This document shows positions 37,113-48,741 of a stretch of DNA of 64,000 nucleotides, in pieces. Each line of letters opens with the position of its first letter. Position 1 is the stretch's first letter. Source of the stretch: Macrocybe gigantea. Its lineage: Eukaryota; Basidiomycota; Agaricomycetes; Agaricales; Callistosporiaceae. The notes below the pieces were generated by a model. That model saw only the letters and a program-made list of their open reading frames with translations, was not told the DNA's origin and searched no databases. The translations under genes and the position numbers were made by a program. The stretch lies in the NCBI GenBank assembly GCA_011319805.1, contig SJRY01000080.1:372001-436000 (forward strand), written 5' to 3'.

Positions 37113-40100
37113 ATGTCAGACCTATTCCAGCAACGCCAGGAGCTTGACGCGTTCTTCAGCTTCATTAGCACGTTCGACCTTGCACGCCCTGTCACAACCG
37201 CCGCGGACCTGAGCGATGGCGCGGCACTCTTCGAAATCCTGTCTCTCGTGTATGTCTTCTCCCCAGGGTTTGCCCTTCGTGTGCCATCGATTCTATCCTG
37301 ATTAAGAGATGCAGACTACTTTCGTCAATCGACACGCCCTTCCGTGCAACTTTCTGACAACTGGGTTCTTCGGTTCAGCGCCCTCAAGCGGCTATATCGC
37401 CTTATGACGCAGTATTTTACGGATGTGCTCCAAAAGCCCACCGCCGCTCTGGACGTTCCAGACTTGCAGGCTATTGCAAAGGATTATAATATTCCTGCCA
37501 CACTCACCATGTGTCGCTTAACCATTGCCATTGGTGTTCAATGCGAGAAGAACAAGCAGTTCATCGACAAGATTCAGGGATTGAGCGAGACAGATCAACA
37601 TCACCTGATGAAGGCCATAGAACAGGCATGTTCATGTCCAGCTTTCTATGTTGTGCTACGAACCCATTGTTCCGACAGGTCATGGCTCGAATCTCAGTTC
37701 TGCCCAACGATCAAGGGCTCGGGGAGCACAGCATGACCGAGTATGTGTTTCTTTTTACCATGTCTTGAGAGGAGTATAGCACACTTACGTCTGAACAGAG
37801 ACGACCATTACTATAGAATACAGTCCGAAAGGAGTCAAATACTATCGGAGAAAGAAACACTACAAAAAGTGTATGAAATGCTATTGGAAGAACATCGGAC
37901 ACTCCAAACGAGTTATGACGATGCGGTTTCGGAGAAGGATGATGCTTTGGCCCGACTAAGAGAAATGCGCCGTCAACTCGACAGCAAAAGAAATGAAAAG
38001 GCCGATGTTATGTTGAGAGCTGAAATTGAAAGACTCCGGGCTGACCTGTAAGTCATCCTAATCCGAGCGTTTAGTCCTTTCCTCATGTCCGAACTCGCCT
38101 CGTGTTCCTCAGTCAAAAGAGTGAAGACAATCTCGCCGTGGCAGAGTCGGAGCTGGATAAGCAAACGAGCTTGGTCACCGATTTGACCAAGAAGATTGAA
38201 GATCTACAAGCTAGAGCCGACGAAGCACGCAAGCTCAAGGACCAGCTGGACGAGTGAGTACTCTCGATATCCCGGTGGGTTGATGCCAATCAGGCTTATC
38301 CTCGCCAACCAGGTATAGACACGCCGCGGATAGGCTTCAAAAGACAGAAAATGTCATGGAAAAGTACAAAAAAAAACTCCAAGAAGGAGCTGATCTTCGT
38401 CAAAGGGTCAAGGTTTGTGCCCTCTTTAGTTCCCTATAGCTTTCCTTACCCACTTCCTCTGTCTCAAGGCTTTGGAGAGTCAAAATGCAGACCTTGTGGA
38501 CAAGAACGCTTCGTTGGAAGAAGAGTACCGGAAAGTTGCGGCATATAAACCCTTGATGGAATCATACAAAAATCAAATCGTGGAACTGGAGACGAAGCAC
38601 TCAGCCAGAACGCAAGAAATTGAAGGCCTCAAATTTGAACTCGAGCAATGTCGGACCAAGCTGAAAATTACCGTGGAAGAACGTGCAAAAGATTCGGAGA
38701 CACTAGAATTGTATCAAGAACGAGTCCGGGAACTGGAACTGCTATCACATCGGCCTCTGGGATCGAATCAAGGAACCTTGAACCATGATCCTCAGGTCCC
38801 AATGTCTGGTTCAGCGGAAGATGAACTTCTGAGTGCAACATCGGACAACCATCCAGAAATGGGTCTGGGTGGAGAATTAGACGACGCATTAACTGGGACC
38901 ACGATGACGGATCTTAAGCTCCAGGTGAGGAAACTCCAGAGGGAGTTGGACTCTGTTCGCAAAAACGAGGCCGATGGCAGTCGAATGCTGGTTCTAGAAA
39001 ACCTCCTTGAAGACGCGAATAGAATGAAGACGCGTTATGAAAATGACTACCTTGCTGCTCACCGTGAGAAGCTTATGCTTCAGCGAGATCTAGAGGAAAT
39101 TCGTAGCGGGAAAGCTTACGGTGACGGGTGAGCAGTTGCCGGGCTAACTAGTGATATCAAATTCCGAGACTGTCGTCCTTTAGTGCCGAGGCCGCGATAG
39201 CGCTCCGGCAGCGTCTCAACGAAACCGTGGAGCAGCTAGAAAATCTGCGCAAAGAGCATGCGGAGCTCGAAGTACGATTTGATTCCATCAACCAGGATCT
39301 AACAATTGCAAAATCTGACCGTGAGGACTGACGTACTATGTTATGTTCCGTTCTAACGCTCTGACATGATCTAGTCAACCTGGTCAATAAAGATCAACTG
39401 GATATACTATCAACTTTGAGAGAGTCTGTCAACGAAGACAAAGCTGCCCTTGAGGCTGACCTTGAGAAACTGAGAAAGCAAAACAAGGAACTGTCGGAGA
39501 AGAACCGTATGCAGTTAGAGCAAGTCAATGCGTTGTTGCTTGAGAAGGTCAACCTGCAGAGCGAAGGCATAGGCCACCGAGAACAAATGCTTCAACGTGA
39601 AAAAGCTTTGGGGTAAGTCCTTCGCCGCCTTGGAGCCCACACCATTTCAAACACTCTCCAGTGATCTTCGTGCAGTCGTGTCAGGAAAGGACCTCCCGGA
39701 GGATATAAAATCACGTCTCTTGACTTTGCACGAGGAGAACGTCAACCTGAAGGAGACCAATAAGACGATCTCGGAGAAATTGACAAAGGCTCGGAACGTA
39801 AGCCAATACGACACGACTTCGGTTTGCAAGTAATGACGGCCTTGCGTAGTTCATTAAAGCTCAGGACAAACTGTTCAAAGAGCAACACGCAGCGTCCTCG
39901 GTCGCTGCGCCGGTGAGAATATATTTCCTACTGAAACACGAACAATGGAAGTCACATCGGCCCCGCTACAGGCTGCATTTGAGGAGGCTGAAGCCAGCTT
40001 CAGATCGCAGATCAAAGTTTTGGAAGATGAGATCGCCCGACAAAAGGTACGGTAGATGGCATTTACTGTCAAGTTCGCTATGTTGAATCCCCTTCTCTCC

Positions 40101-40346
40101 GCAGAATTTGCTAAGAGAATCAACGATGAGATATCGCAAGGAGCAGGAACTTATGTTAAGTGCTTTGCACGGTCTGGGAATGCGCATCGTCCGCCAGCAT
40201 ATCGGGTCCCGGCAACAAGAATCACGTATTGAACCATCCAGCTGGCTCGGGCTTCAACGGAAGAACGTATGTGTCCCTACCAGTTAATCAGAACATTAGA
40301 TCATTTACACTTTTTTCAGACTGGCCACATTCTTCAACGCTCATAA
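37113..40346 (+). CDS. HOK1: HOOK-family dynein adaptor
   Basis: Links early endosomes to dynein and kinesin-3 (Aspergillus HookA, Ustilago Hok1). MSDLFQQRQELDAFFSFIST opens a calponin-like HOOK domain that continues GAALFEILSLV, WVLRFSALKRLYRLMTQYF and LDVPDLQAIAKDYNIPATL. From 37800 the protein is nearly all coiled coil (SEKETLQKVYEMLLEEHRTL, ARLREMRRQLDSKRN, ESELDKQTSLVTDLTKKIED, ELDSVRKNEADGS), broken by at least eight short introns. The C-terminal end reads HGLGMRIVRQHIGSRQQ, SSWLGLQRKN. I prefer a last intron with donor GTATGT at 40267 and acceptor TTTTTCAG, giving a tail TGHILQRS; without it the protein ends VCVPTS at 40287. Confidence 0.9.
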
Positions 40347-40607
40347 TTCTTTTCGACTCCAGCCCTCCGCTCGTGTTTCCGAGTCAAGGGGATCCATTTC
40401 TTCATTATACCCACAATTAGGAGCTCATACCTTATATTTATTTTGAGTAGTGGATGTAAAATAATGATTTAGGGCATAATAATGTACATTATATTTGTGT
40501 CATAATACTGACAGGCTGCCGATAGCTTTCGATCTTTCAGGACGGTGATATCGGCGTATTTGGTTTCTTTGAATCTCTTGAACACTTATCATTCTGCACA
40601 CGTTAAC

Positions 40608-42041
40608 ATGGCGTCGAAAAGCAAAGCCCTCATGCTAGATGGCAGTACTCTTGAAGGAGGTGGGCAGATATTGAGAAATGCCATATCCTTCTCTGCCCTT
40701 CTATCGAAACCGATTTCCATACACAACATTCGGAAAGGGCGTGACTCCCCTGGGCTGAAGAATCAGCATCGAACAGGTTCGCACGTCAGGTGGACTGCAT
40801 CGTTACGATGCTAATTTCCGTGCACGTAACTGCTTCCTTCATGCATAAGCAAGGTATTCAGCTTGCTGCTGAGATCGCTGGGCACGCGCAAGTCACCGGG
40901 ACATTTAACGGCTCGAATGAAGTGCATTTCACCCCTGGGACTATTCACATTCCAGGACAATACGAAGCAGACTCGAAGACAGCAGGTTCTGTTACTCTCC
41001 TTCTACAAGTTGCACTCCCACTGCTCCTATTTGCCGATCCTGGAACGCCCCCTTCGACTCTCGTCCTCCGGGGTGGCACAAATGCCATTCAAGCTCCCCA
41101 AGTAGATTATTCGCAGCATGTACTAATCCCATTTCTACAGAAACACCTTGGGATAGGAAGGATTGATTTGGACCTTCGAAAGAGAGGTTACTATCCCAAA
41201 GGAGGTGGCGAAGTGCATGTCACTGTGCATCCCTTGGCTGAAACCATACCAACCCCCGATGCTCCGTCGCCACCACTGAAAGGAATCAAACTTCTTGAAA
41301 GAGGCGAAGTCATGGCAGTCCATGGAATTGCACATTTCGCCGGCTTACCAGTGAGTATCGGAAAAGGAATGGCGGACGGAGCGAGACGTAAATTGCAAGA
41401 CTATTTCACCTCGGCTGGGGTAGAGAATACGTCGATCTCCATTGAGATGAGCCGTGAGAGGAACGACAATTCCTCTGGGGCGGGCAGCGGTATTGTCCTT
41501 TGGGCAGAATTAGACGGTGGGGGCATTCTAGGCGGCAGTTCGGTGGGCAGAAAAGGACTTGATCCCATGGATGTCGGCGAAAACGCAGCCACTGAGTTAA
41601 TCAAGGCTTTGGAAGCTGGCGGATGCGTGGACGAGGTTTCACTGTCATTCGGTGTCGACGTCCTAAACGTTTCTAATTTGTCACCTAGTGGCTTCAGGAT
41701 CAGATCATCATATTCATGGCGCTAGCGGCGGGCAAGTCAGAGGTTGATTGTGGAAAGCGAGGATTAACATTACATGCCGAGCTGAGTAGAACTTTCCATG
41801 CCTTCTGCGGCAATGCGTCTGACCTCAGTTGGACACCAGGACTGCAATATGGGTTGCCGAACAATTGACAAACGCCAAATTTTCAGTTTCTCAGGACTTC
41901 TCAGGACACTCAATCATCGCCTGCGATGGAATTGGATACACAGCACGTTATCTTTCTCGAGGATCTTCCAGCAAAGAGTCCGAAACTGCGGATGACATAA
42001 ATACTACAATCACATGCGAGCGATCTACCATTGGCTATTAA
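40608..42041 (+). CDS. RTCA: RNA 3'-terminal phosphate cyclase
   Basis: Converts RNA 3'-phosphate to a 2',3'-cyclic phosphate via an adenylated His intermediate (EC 6.5.1.4). [20 protein letters not shown] begins the family fold, followed by [12 protein letters not shown] and [17 protein letters not shown]. An 84-nt intron from about 40776 joins HRTG to [13 protein letters not shown]. Then come [45 protein letters not shown] and [14 protein letters not shown]. After a second intron (41637-41690) [17 protein letters not shown] matches the C-terminal catalytic block of RTCA rather than the inactive Rcl1 form. The last exon gives [16 protein letters not shown]. Nucleoplasmic by family; may process U6 or broken RNAs. 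Confidence 0.9.
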
Positions 42042-42130
42042 TGTAAAGGAATTAATCCGGTTACAGCACCAAGCCGAACACAAGTGCGTTGTCGGCGCTA
42101 AGTTTATAGAGGACACAAATGTAAGAACTG

Positions 42131-43544
42131 TCATCGGTTCCAAGACAAAAGCGACATGTCACCAAGACGTCTACAAGTTGGCTTTGTATTAGCATGGTAG
42201 CTGAGGATGGTAGATCAAGACAGATACCTTGGTTTGATGAGGTGCCGGATTGTGCCAAGGATGGCAAGAAGCACGAACAGACTGGCAGCTGCAACGTAGG
42301 CCCAGCCCAGAAATGGATTCTTGCCGCCTATCCAGGATACTGTCGAGATGACAAATGACTTGGTTCCCTGGTAAGGTAGGACAGGGAAATCTATTCGCTA
42401 GACGTTGAGATACGTCACAGACATCGCCGAAAGAAAAATACCGACTCAAGCCGATTATCACACGATACCGTCCCTTAACCATGTCCTGGGTATCATTTCT
42501 GCCATATAGTTTGGTGAAGGTCGGAAGCCCCGCGGTACGCATCCAGTTCTGGAAATGCTGGTCGTCGTGCAGGTCTGGAGGAGGATTTTCTGCTGTGTAT
42601 CCGTCTGGGAAACGTTTGCGCCAATTCGGTGGAGGAACAATCTCGTTCAATTTGTAGCTGGTGGTATTCGCATATTTCTTGGCTTCACCTGGCCAAGCAA
42701 TGCCATTCGAAGTGAATTCATAGAACTGGGGAGTCGTATCACCACCGGACGGGTTCAGAAGCAAAGGATTCGAGAATGTGTCTAGATCCAAAAGCTGATG
42801 TAAGAAATGGAGCATCAGGAGAAGGCGAGGACATGGCACCGTTGAAAAGAGAATTCGCAATTAGGCCACAGGGATAAATGGCCACGCCATCAATAGTTGA
42901 CAAAGGTTTACAGTCACTGGTGTCCAAGTCATGAGGAGATACCGCCTTCCCCTTTAATTGATCAGAATTAAAGCTTTTGACATAACGTCGATGATTTTGA
43001 AAGAAGTTTGTGAGCTTATAGTAGAAAAGGGCTGTGTGTTGCAAGTCGGCTGGGACATCGAACTCGACGACGCATTGCAGTTTGGCGGAAACATCGGTGA
43101 CGTTATCGTTGGATGTGTTGTTCAAAAATGCGTATCGTGGAGTAGTTGGGTTCGCGCTCTTTGCGTCAGAAGAGCGCAGTCGGTACGAATATTTGTTAGG
43201 GGGCATATCGAAAAAGGAAAGTGAGGAATTGGATTCCGAGGGTGTAAGTTTCTCGCATTCGGAGTAGTCAAATGTCATTTCCGACACCAGAGAGGAGCCC
43301 CAAATAAGTAAACCGCCTATAGGAGCAAATAGGATCCCGATGATGAAGAAGGTAGGGAGGACAGTCTTGGGCGTAAGGATGGGCTGCCATGCCTTGAGAC
43401 GCTGCTGTTTGAAGGCGGTATCTGCCAGAATGAATTCGCAAGTTAAATATACCCTAAGCTATTAGGAGACGTACTAGCTGGCCGTCGCCAGCTGGCCTTG
43501 TCCTTCTTGCTGTCGTCGCGCTGGCTGCGATTGAAGAGGCCCAT
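42131..43544 (-). CDS. CDC50: CDC50/LEM3 non-catalytic subunit of P4-ATPase phospholipid flippases
   Basis: Chaperone and partner of flippases at the Golgi, endosomes or plasma membrane. Starts MGLFNRSQRDDSKKDK, then FKQQRLKAWQPILTPKT and the first membrane span (FFIIGILFAPIGGLLIWG). The luminal domain contains the conserved YTDC-like patch FDYSEC and paired Cys residues (CKPLSTIDGVAIYPCGLIAN), then NSLFNDTF, NGIAWPGEAKKYA, PPPNWRKRFPDGY and NWMRTAGLPTFTKLYGR. The second span is GWAYVAAASLFVLLAILGT followed by IRHLIKPRRLGD. The last intron leads to the C-terminus DMSLLSWNR. N-glycosylation sites (NTT, NDT, NVT) lie in the luminal part. Convergent with RTCA (89 bp). Confidence 0.92.
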
Positions 43545-43584
43545 GATGACTGTCTGGGATCAAACTGTGCTTACTTACATAAGC
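43545..43584. promoter_or_regulatory. 40-bp divergent spacer between CDC50 and the MCM-binding protein gene
   Basis: The two ATG codons point away from each other with only 40 bp between them. Promoter elements must lie inside one or both 5' coding regions or UTRs must overlap. No motif assigned. Confidence 0.5.
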
Positions 43585-45596
43585 ATGCCGTCCTCTTCTC
43601 ACCTTGACGCCCTCAGCGACCCGACCACCGTCGTCCTCGACCTCTTCCGCAATGCAGCCGACGAACTCGACAATTTTCCTGCTATTGTCTCCTCGCATTT
43701 CTCATCTCTGTTCCCAGATTTTGATCAAGTGCCCTCCCTGACCCCGCAGACACCCCCCGCATCTCATAAAGATCGGTCACTCGTTCGCTTTAGGGCTATG
43801 GTCCAAGACACATCTCTGTCGCCTGAAATATATTTGGCCAAGATGAAAGATGGCTCTTGCGGCGGTTGGGGTATATCCCGTTCAACACCTAGCGCAGATC
43901 TAGATCAGAGTTATCTCGTAAACAATCTTAGGGACTGCACCGTCGTCTGGGCTATATCTGTTCCCGGCGAGTCTGCTTGGTGTAAACATGGTCTGGAAAG
44001 GGATACAGACCCACTTCCCGATTTCACTATGCCATTACCAGAAAAGTATCCCGTGCCAGGCGCACCGCATATCGGACTTCAGGCCAAGGTAGTTTGAATA
44101 GTATCTACGCTCTTCATAGGGTTGTCGATTTTCAGCTTCCATTTTATGCAGATCTACAATACAACCTCTCCCGAATCAATTAAATCTACTGATTTGGTTG
44201 ATTTTGTGGGCATTTTGTCGTCAGAACCGTAAGTCGATTCATATTCTGTAGCTGGCATAATTTTCGTACATCGTATTGACAGGCTCTACATGGATAATAC
44301 CGAATCCGAAGAAGTGCCCTCCGTCCCGACCCTCCATGTACTTTGTTTTCGACGCATTGACCGCACGCTTGTACCCCGCCAATTTCCGCTCACGGTCGTT
44401 AAACAGGGATCTGTGGAGGATGTCTGGGACGAGCTCGTACAGTGGGTTGCGAAAGAGGGTCTAGCTGGAGACGTAGAGGCTACAAAATGGATTCTTTTGA
44501 CTTCCATCTCAAGGGTGTACGTGGTACCTTGCGCTCTTTTTCTTTTTAGCGTGACATTTATTGCTTGAGAGTAGGCAATCCAGGCAACCACCCATCCTCC
44601 CTCCTGCAATAACGTTATCTCGGTTCCCATCGTCCACCAATCCCTTGCATACACCTGCTTTAACTCACATCCTATCTCTTTTGCTCCCTCTCGTAGTTAC
44701 GATACCTCTTTCACTGGACTCAGTAAACACGGCGAATTACTCTCCGGAATTCGGGAACGAAGGGATACGAAGCGGATGGCTTCAACTGCCACATGGATGT
44801 GTAGCAATTGTCACTGAGAGCGGCATCACCGAAGGGAAGATCACAGAGCATGGTCAGAACTTGATGATTGATACCTCTGTGCGTGAATGTCGCTGACCTC
44901 TGACCCCCGCCGCAGGAATAGCCAACATACGAGCCGTTCAAGAAATGATCGACACCCAAACACTCGAATATGTATTTCCGTATAGTAGATACACCTTCGA
45001 GTCCGACGTCGCATTTCTGGTAATCAGTGAAGGAAGGAAGAGCGTTCTGTTTCGGGTAAGTCAGAAGCTTGACCAGGTCCAATAGATCGAATCATGTTTG
45101 ACAGACAAATATCGTTATGCCATTGAAATTGGTTGAGACCGAGGATTTGGCTGCGTCGCTTTACAAGCCTGCCGATCAAATCGTTACGCCATCTCAGGAG
45201 AAAATAGAAGAATTTCGAGCATTGTTGGGCAGCGCAAATGTGGGGCAAATCACGATAGATAGCAAAATTGTTGAGGTGCATACTATTCTTGTGGTTTACG
45301 TGCAAGTTACTGATGCTGAACATCCTTATCTGTCAGCATATTCAAGACGACTTCGTAAATGAACGAAAATTTAATCCCGGCACTGGCTCCGAGGATAGTA
45401 CATCTCAAAGTGTGACATCTGATGATCTCATTCACAGGTTGCTCTTTGCAAGGTAAGTATTTCAATCGAAGCTATGCCATGCTAACGAGGGTGATATAGA
45501 TTATTGTCGCATGTGTTACAAGAGCCTGAGTTGTCGATAAAAACATGGGAGAAGATTAAAAGCATGGACTCAGAACGGAGGTCAAGAATTGTGTGA
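43585..45596 (+). CDS. MCMBP: Mini-chromosome maintenance complex-binding protein (MCM-BP/ETG1)
   Basis: Binds MCM2-7 (replacing MCM2) and helps to assemble, import or unload the helicase. The start is MPSSSHLDALSDPTTVVLD. Recognisable parts are SLVRFRAMVQDTSLSPEIY, DCTVVWAISVPGESAW, TLHVLCFRRIDRTLVP and ATKWILLTSISRV. Then come HILSLLLPLVVTIPLSLD, GWLQLPHGCVAIVTESGI, EYVFPYSRYTFESDVAFLV and NIVMPLKLV. The C-terminal helices read RLLFARLLSHVLQEPELSI and KIKSMDSERRSRIV. At least six short introns. The N-terminal mini-domain and the degenerate AAA-like core are as expected for full-length homologues. Convergent with the phosphoglucomutase gene, 57 bp apart. Confidence 0.9.
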
Positions 45597-45653
45597 CATC
45601 GAGCTGAAAGGTGTATATGCCTTCATGATTAATTCCTAGCAATAGTTCCACCA

Positions 45654-48562
45654 CTACTGCGGTGATTTTATGCCATATTTCTCAGCTTCAAACCATTCAG
45701 TCGCAAGGTCGTGAACAACTGTAGGTAACACCGCTGCCACCGACGTAGCATCTCTCCCACTACCTTCTAGGTAGTACTTGATCTGCATTGGCCTGTGAAT
45801 AAGATCTTTTCTGGACTGAGCATGCCTGACCATACCTTTGGTTCTGTGCCACTCGTCCTATTGGACATGATTTAGATAAAATGTTGAGATGGTTGAAGGT
45901 ATGGACCCACCTTACGGTAAGGGTGATTCTCGTCTCACTCCGAACATCCTCTCCCCTGAACTGGATCATATGACCAGATGATAAAGGCAGTGCAGGTCGG
46001 TACGTCGGGGGCTTGTCGCTGTCGTAGCCAATGGTGAGATCGACAACGCGGGTTATTTTGAAAGAAGCAATTTCAGTTGGATAAGAGGGGAGATTGCATG
46101 TCGGGTCTTTCGGGTTCTGTCTCGATGTTATTAATTGCTTGTCCGAAGGTTAGTACTCACAAAATTGCGTAAGCGTTGAAATATCCCATCTATAATTTGA
46201 GGCTCCGCACAAATAAAATAGCTGTTGCTGGTCTGCAGGGGGTAATAAGTCCACTTTCTTGAATCCGTACATATGGCGACTGCGCTCACCTGAAAATATC
46301 CGTATCTATAGTGGTAAGAAGTAAGGTTTCCGTCAAAGCTCAATTCCAGAGCCGACATGACATACTTCTTATAAAGTTCCTGAAGATACGATTTCGCAGT
46401 CTTTCCCTGACCGCGCAAGTGGGCGATAAGTTCAGCAAACAAGACCTAGTTGCAGAAGTATGAGATCAGTCGTATGCTCGTGCTGTCAGGGGGGCGAGTA
46501 CTCGCCGAGGCAGCTATGCCGTCTTTGTCGCGGATATAAGAGCCGAACATGAAGCCTATGGCTTCCTCGTATCCAAATGGAACCTCATAACCTTGTTTCT
46601 CTAGATTCAGAGCCGTGTTTCCAATATATTTGAATCCTTTAACAAGATCAGGGATGGCTTTCACGATTAGATTCAGGGCAATGGACCTGTGAGGCATTCG
46701 GCGAACTTGAAGCCTTCGGCTTTGGCCATGGATTCGAGCATCTTCGAGCTCACAGTTGATGCGATCATTGCCAACTTCTCTAGCGGCTTCTCTGCCAATT
46801 TGTATTGTTCCAGCACCCAACTAGCGAAGAGAGAGCCGAGCTGGTCGCCCGTGAATATCGACCATTCTCCGGATTGACTTTGACAACGTATAAGTGTAAA
46901 CATGCAGGAATAGATCCAAAAAAAAAACACCTCTTTTCTGCTGCTGAGAATCGATCGGAGTCAGGGTCCTGAGCTAAGACGTATAGAATCTTTGCGTTAT
47001 TCGCAGTCTGCAGAGCGAGATCCTTCGGCATGTCATGTAAGATACAAGAATGGTTCCAAGTCCCCAAATCTCCGTACCAAGGCGCCTAGACGGTGAAACG
47101 TCAGTATGTAGGAACGAGTTAGGTATTCGGGTTTACCTTTTTCCTCTGGATTTGGGAACAACACAGTTGGGAAATCAGGGTCTGGTTGCTGTTGTTCCGG
47201 AACCGGGATGAAAGGCCGAAAACCAAAGTCTGAAAACGCCCTTTTTGCAAAGGTATCACTGACGCCATGCAAGGAGGTATTCACGAATCTTAACGGCGTC
47301 GTCTCATTCAAGGTTCTAGTTCATATGCTAATTAATTATTGGCATAAAAGGCATGGAAACATACCTCGTTTTGTTGAGAGAGGACAGCACCATAAAATAT
47401 GCATCCGTGACTTCCTTTGTCGGATCTATACATAGAGGCGACGAGGCTATTTCGTCAGTGGACCAGGTCAGAGGCTCAAGATTAGCGCGGATGGCTTCTG
47501 CGATTCCTTCGTCGTGCGGAGCTATGATCTTTCTGCATTCAGAGTGAGGATCTCCTCGGAGGCGAAAGGACTACCTGAACGGCGTTGTCCCAATATACCT
47601 TGTAGATGTTCGTATCGGGAAAGAGGGCTCAGCATTGAGAAGAAGAATATCTTGCCTTGTAACCGTTGTCCTGCTGAAAACAAAAAACGTAAGCCAAGCA
47701 CAAGGTGAATGAGCATTGTAGCATACTTTAGGATTATGGCTAGCTAGCGAGCGAGTTACTACAGAGCCGAGCGAGCGCAAAAAATTGAGTATCTTGCCTG
47801 TGATCATAACACCGCAACTGGCATTCAGCTTTTTGACACTAAAAGGAACCCTGAAGGTGCCAAAATAAATGCCAGGTACTTCGTACAAGTCAAAGAGAAA
47901 AACCAACAGAGGTGTTGGCACGACGCCATTGAGAAGATAGACCTTCATTCCTTTCACAAGAAAAGCAGCTGCAGTAAGGTTCGCCCATCGAGATGAATTG
48001 TGTCGATGGTCGTGGCCGATAACCACACCTCGAACGGCAGCCTGTGGGATGTTTTTCATTACGTATTCGCAGAGACCCTGCGACGAAGTTTAAGCACTCC
48101 CATCACGCCTCGATCACATGTGCCAGACCTGGGTAGCCTGGATAATGATCAGGTCTTGATATGTACACGTTAATCATGACGATCTCTAGTTCCAACGAGG
48201 CCTACCATTCATCCTAGCCCAACCAGCCTCCATTCTGCCACGTAAACCTGGTTGTGATGGGATAAGTTTTGGGAGTTAGAAGTCTTTATGCATCGTTACC
48301 TGCAGTGCCGAACGAGATGCGAGATCTTGACGAGAATTAGAGAAGCTATGGATCGGCTCATGAATCGGATTATGATTCGTACCTCATACGCTTTTCCAAT
48401 TCGTCAATGTTGCCAGCATACCAGAGATCCCGTACTTCTCGAAGTGTGACCTCGTTCTAAGCATATGAGGTACGAATCGGGAGATACCCAGCAGAACGTG
48501 GGGCATACCTTATCTAAACGCAACCACTCCTCAACGAGGTGCTGTAGAGATTCAGTTGACAT
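45654..48562 (-). CDS. Phosphoglucomutase-2/phosphopentomutase family enzyme
   Basis: Alpha-D-phosphohexomutase of the PGM2/PGM3(PRM15) branch, interconverting ribose-1- and ribose-5-phosphate and, more weakly, glucose phosphates; cytosolic. Begins [34 protein letters not shown] is the family N-terminal motif. The catalytic serine loop ITASHNPK is assembled across a GC-AG intron (47744-47797). The metal site is in [14 protein letters not shown] (about 46930-46970) and the sugar-binding loop in [20 protein letters not shown] (about 46510-46580). The C-terminal phosphate site precedes [14 protein letters not shown] and the end [14 protein letters not shown]. Many short introns. The first exon ends near 48512. 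Confidence 0.88.
47744..47797 (-). other. GC-AG intron inside the phosphoserine loop codons
   Basis: Read on the minus strand, the exon ends ATCACAG and the intron starts GCAAGA; it ends GCTCGCTAG and the next exon begins CTAGCCAT. Only this splice rebuilds Ile-Thr-Ala-Ser-His-Asn-Pro. The length is 54 nt, divisible by three, with no stop codon in frame. Confidence 0.75.
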
Positions 48563-48741
48563 CGTTGTGTAGGCTTGAGGACGGTGTGCAGATTCAATCG
48601 AAGGAGTGACGCCATCACGTGAGACGGAACTACAAGGTAGATTTGAACACCAGTTATTTTCTTGATCTACATAAAATAATAAGAGCTAGACTAGCTTATA
48701 ATCAGCGACGATAGTCACTGATGGAAGCTTCGATATGATTA

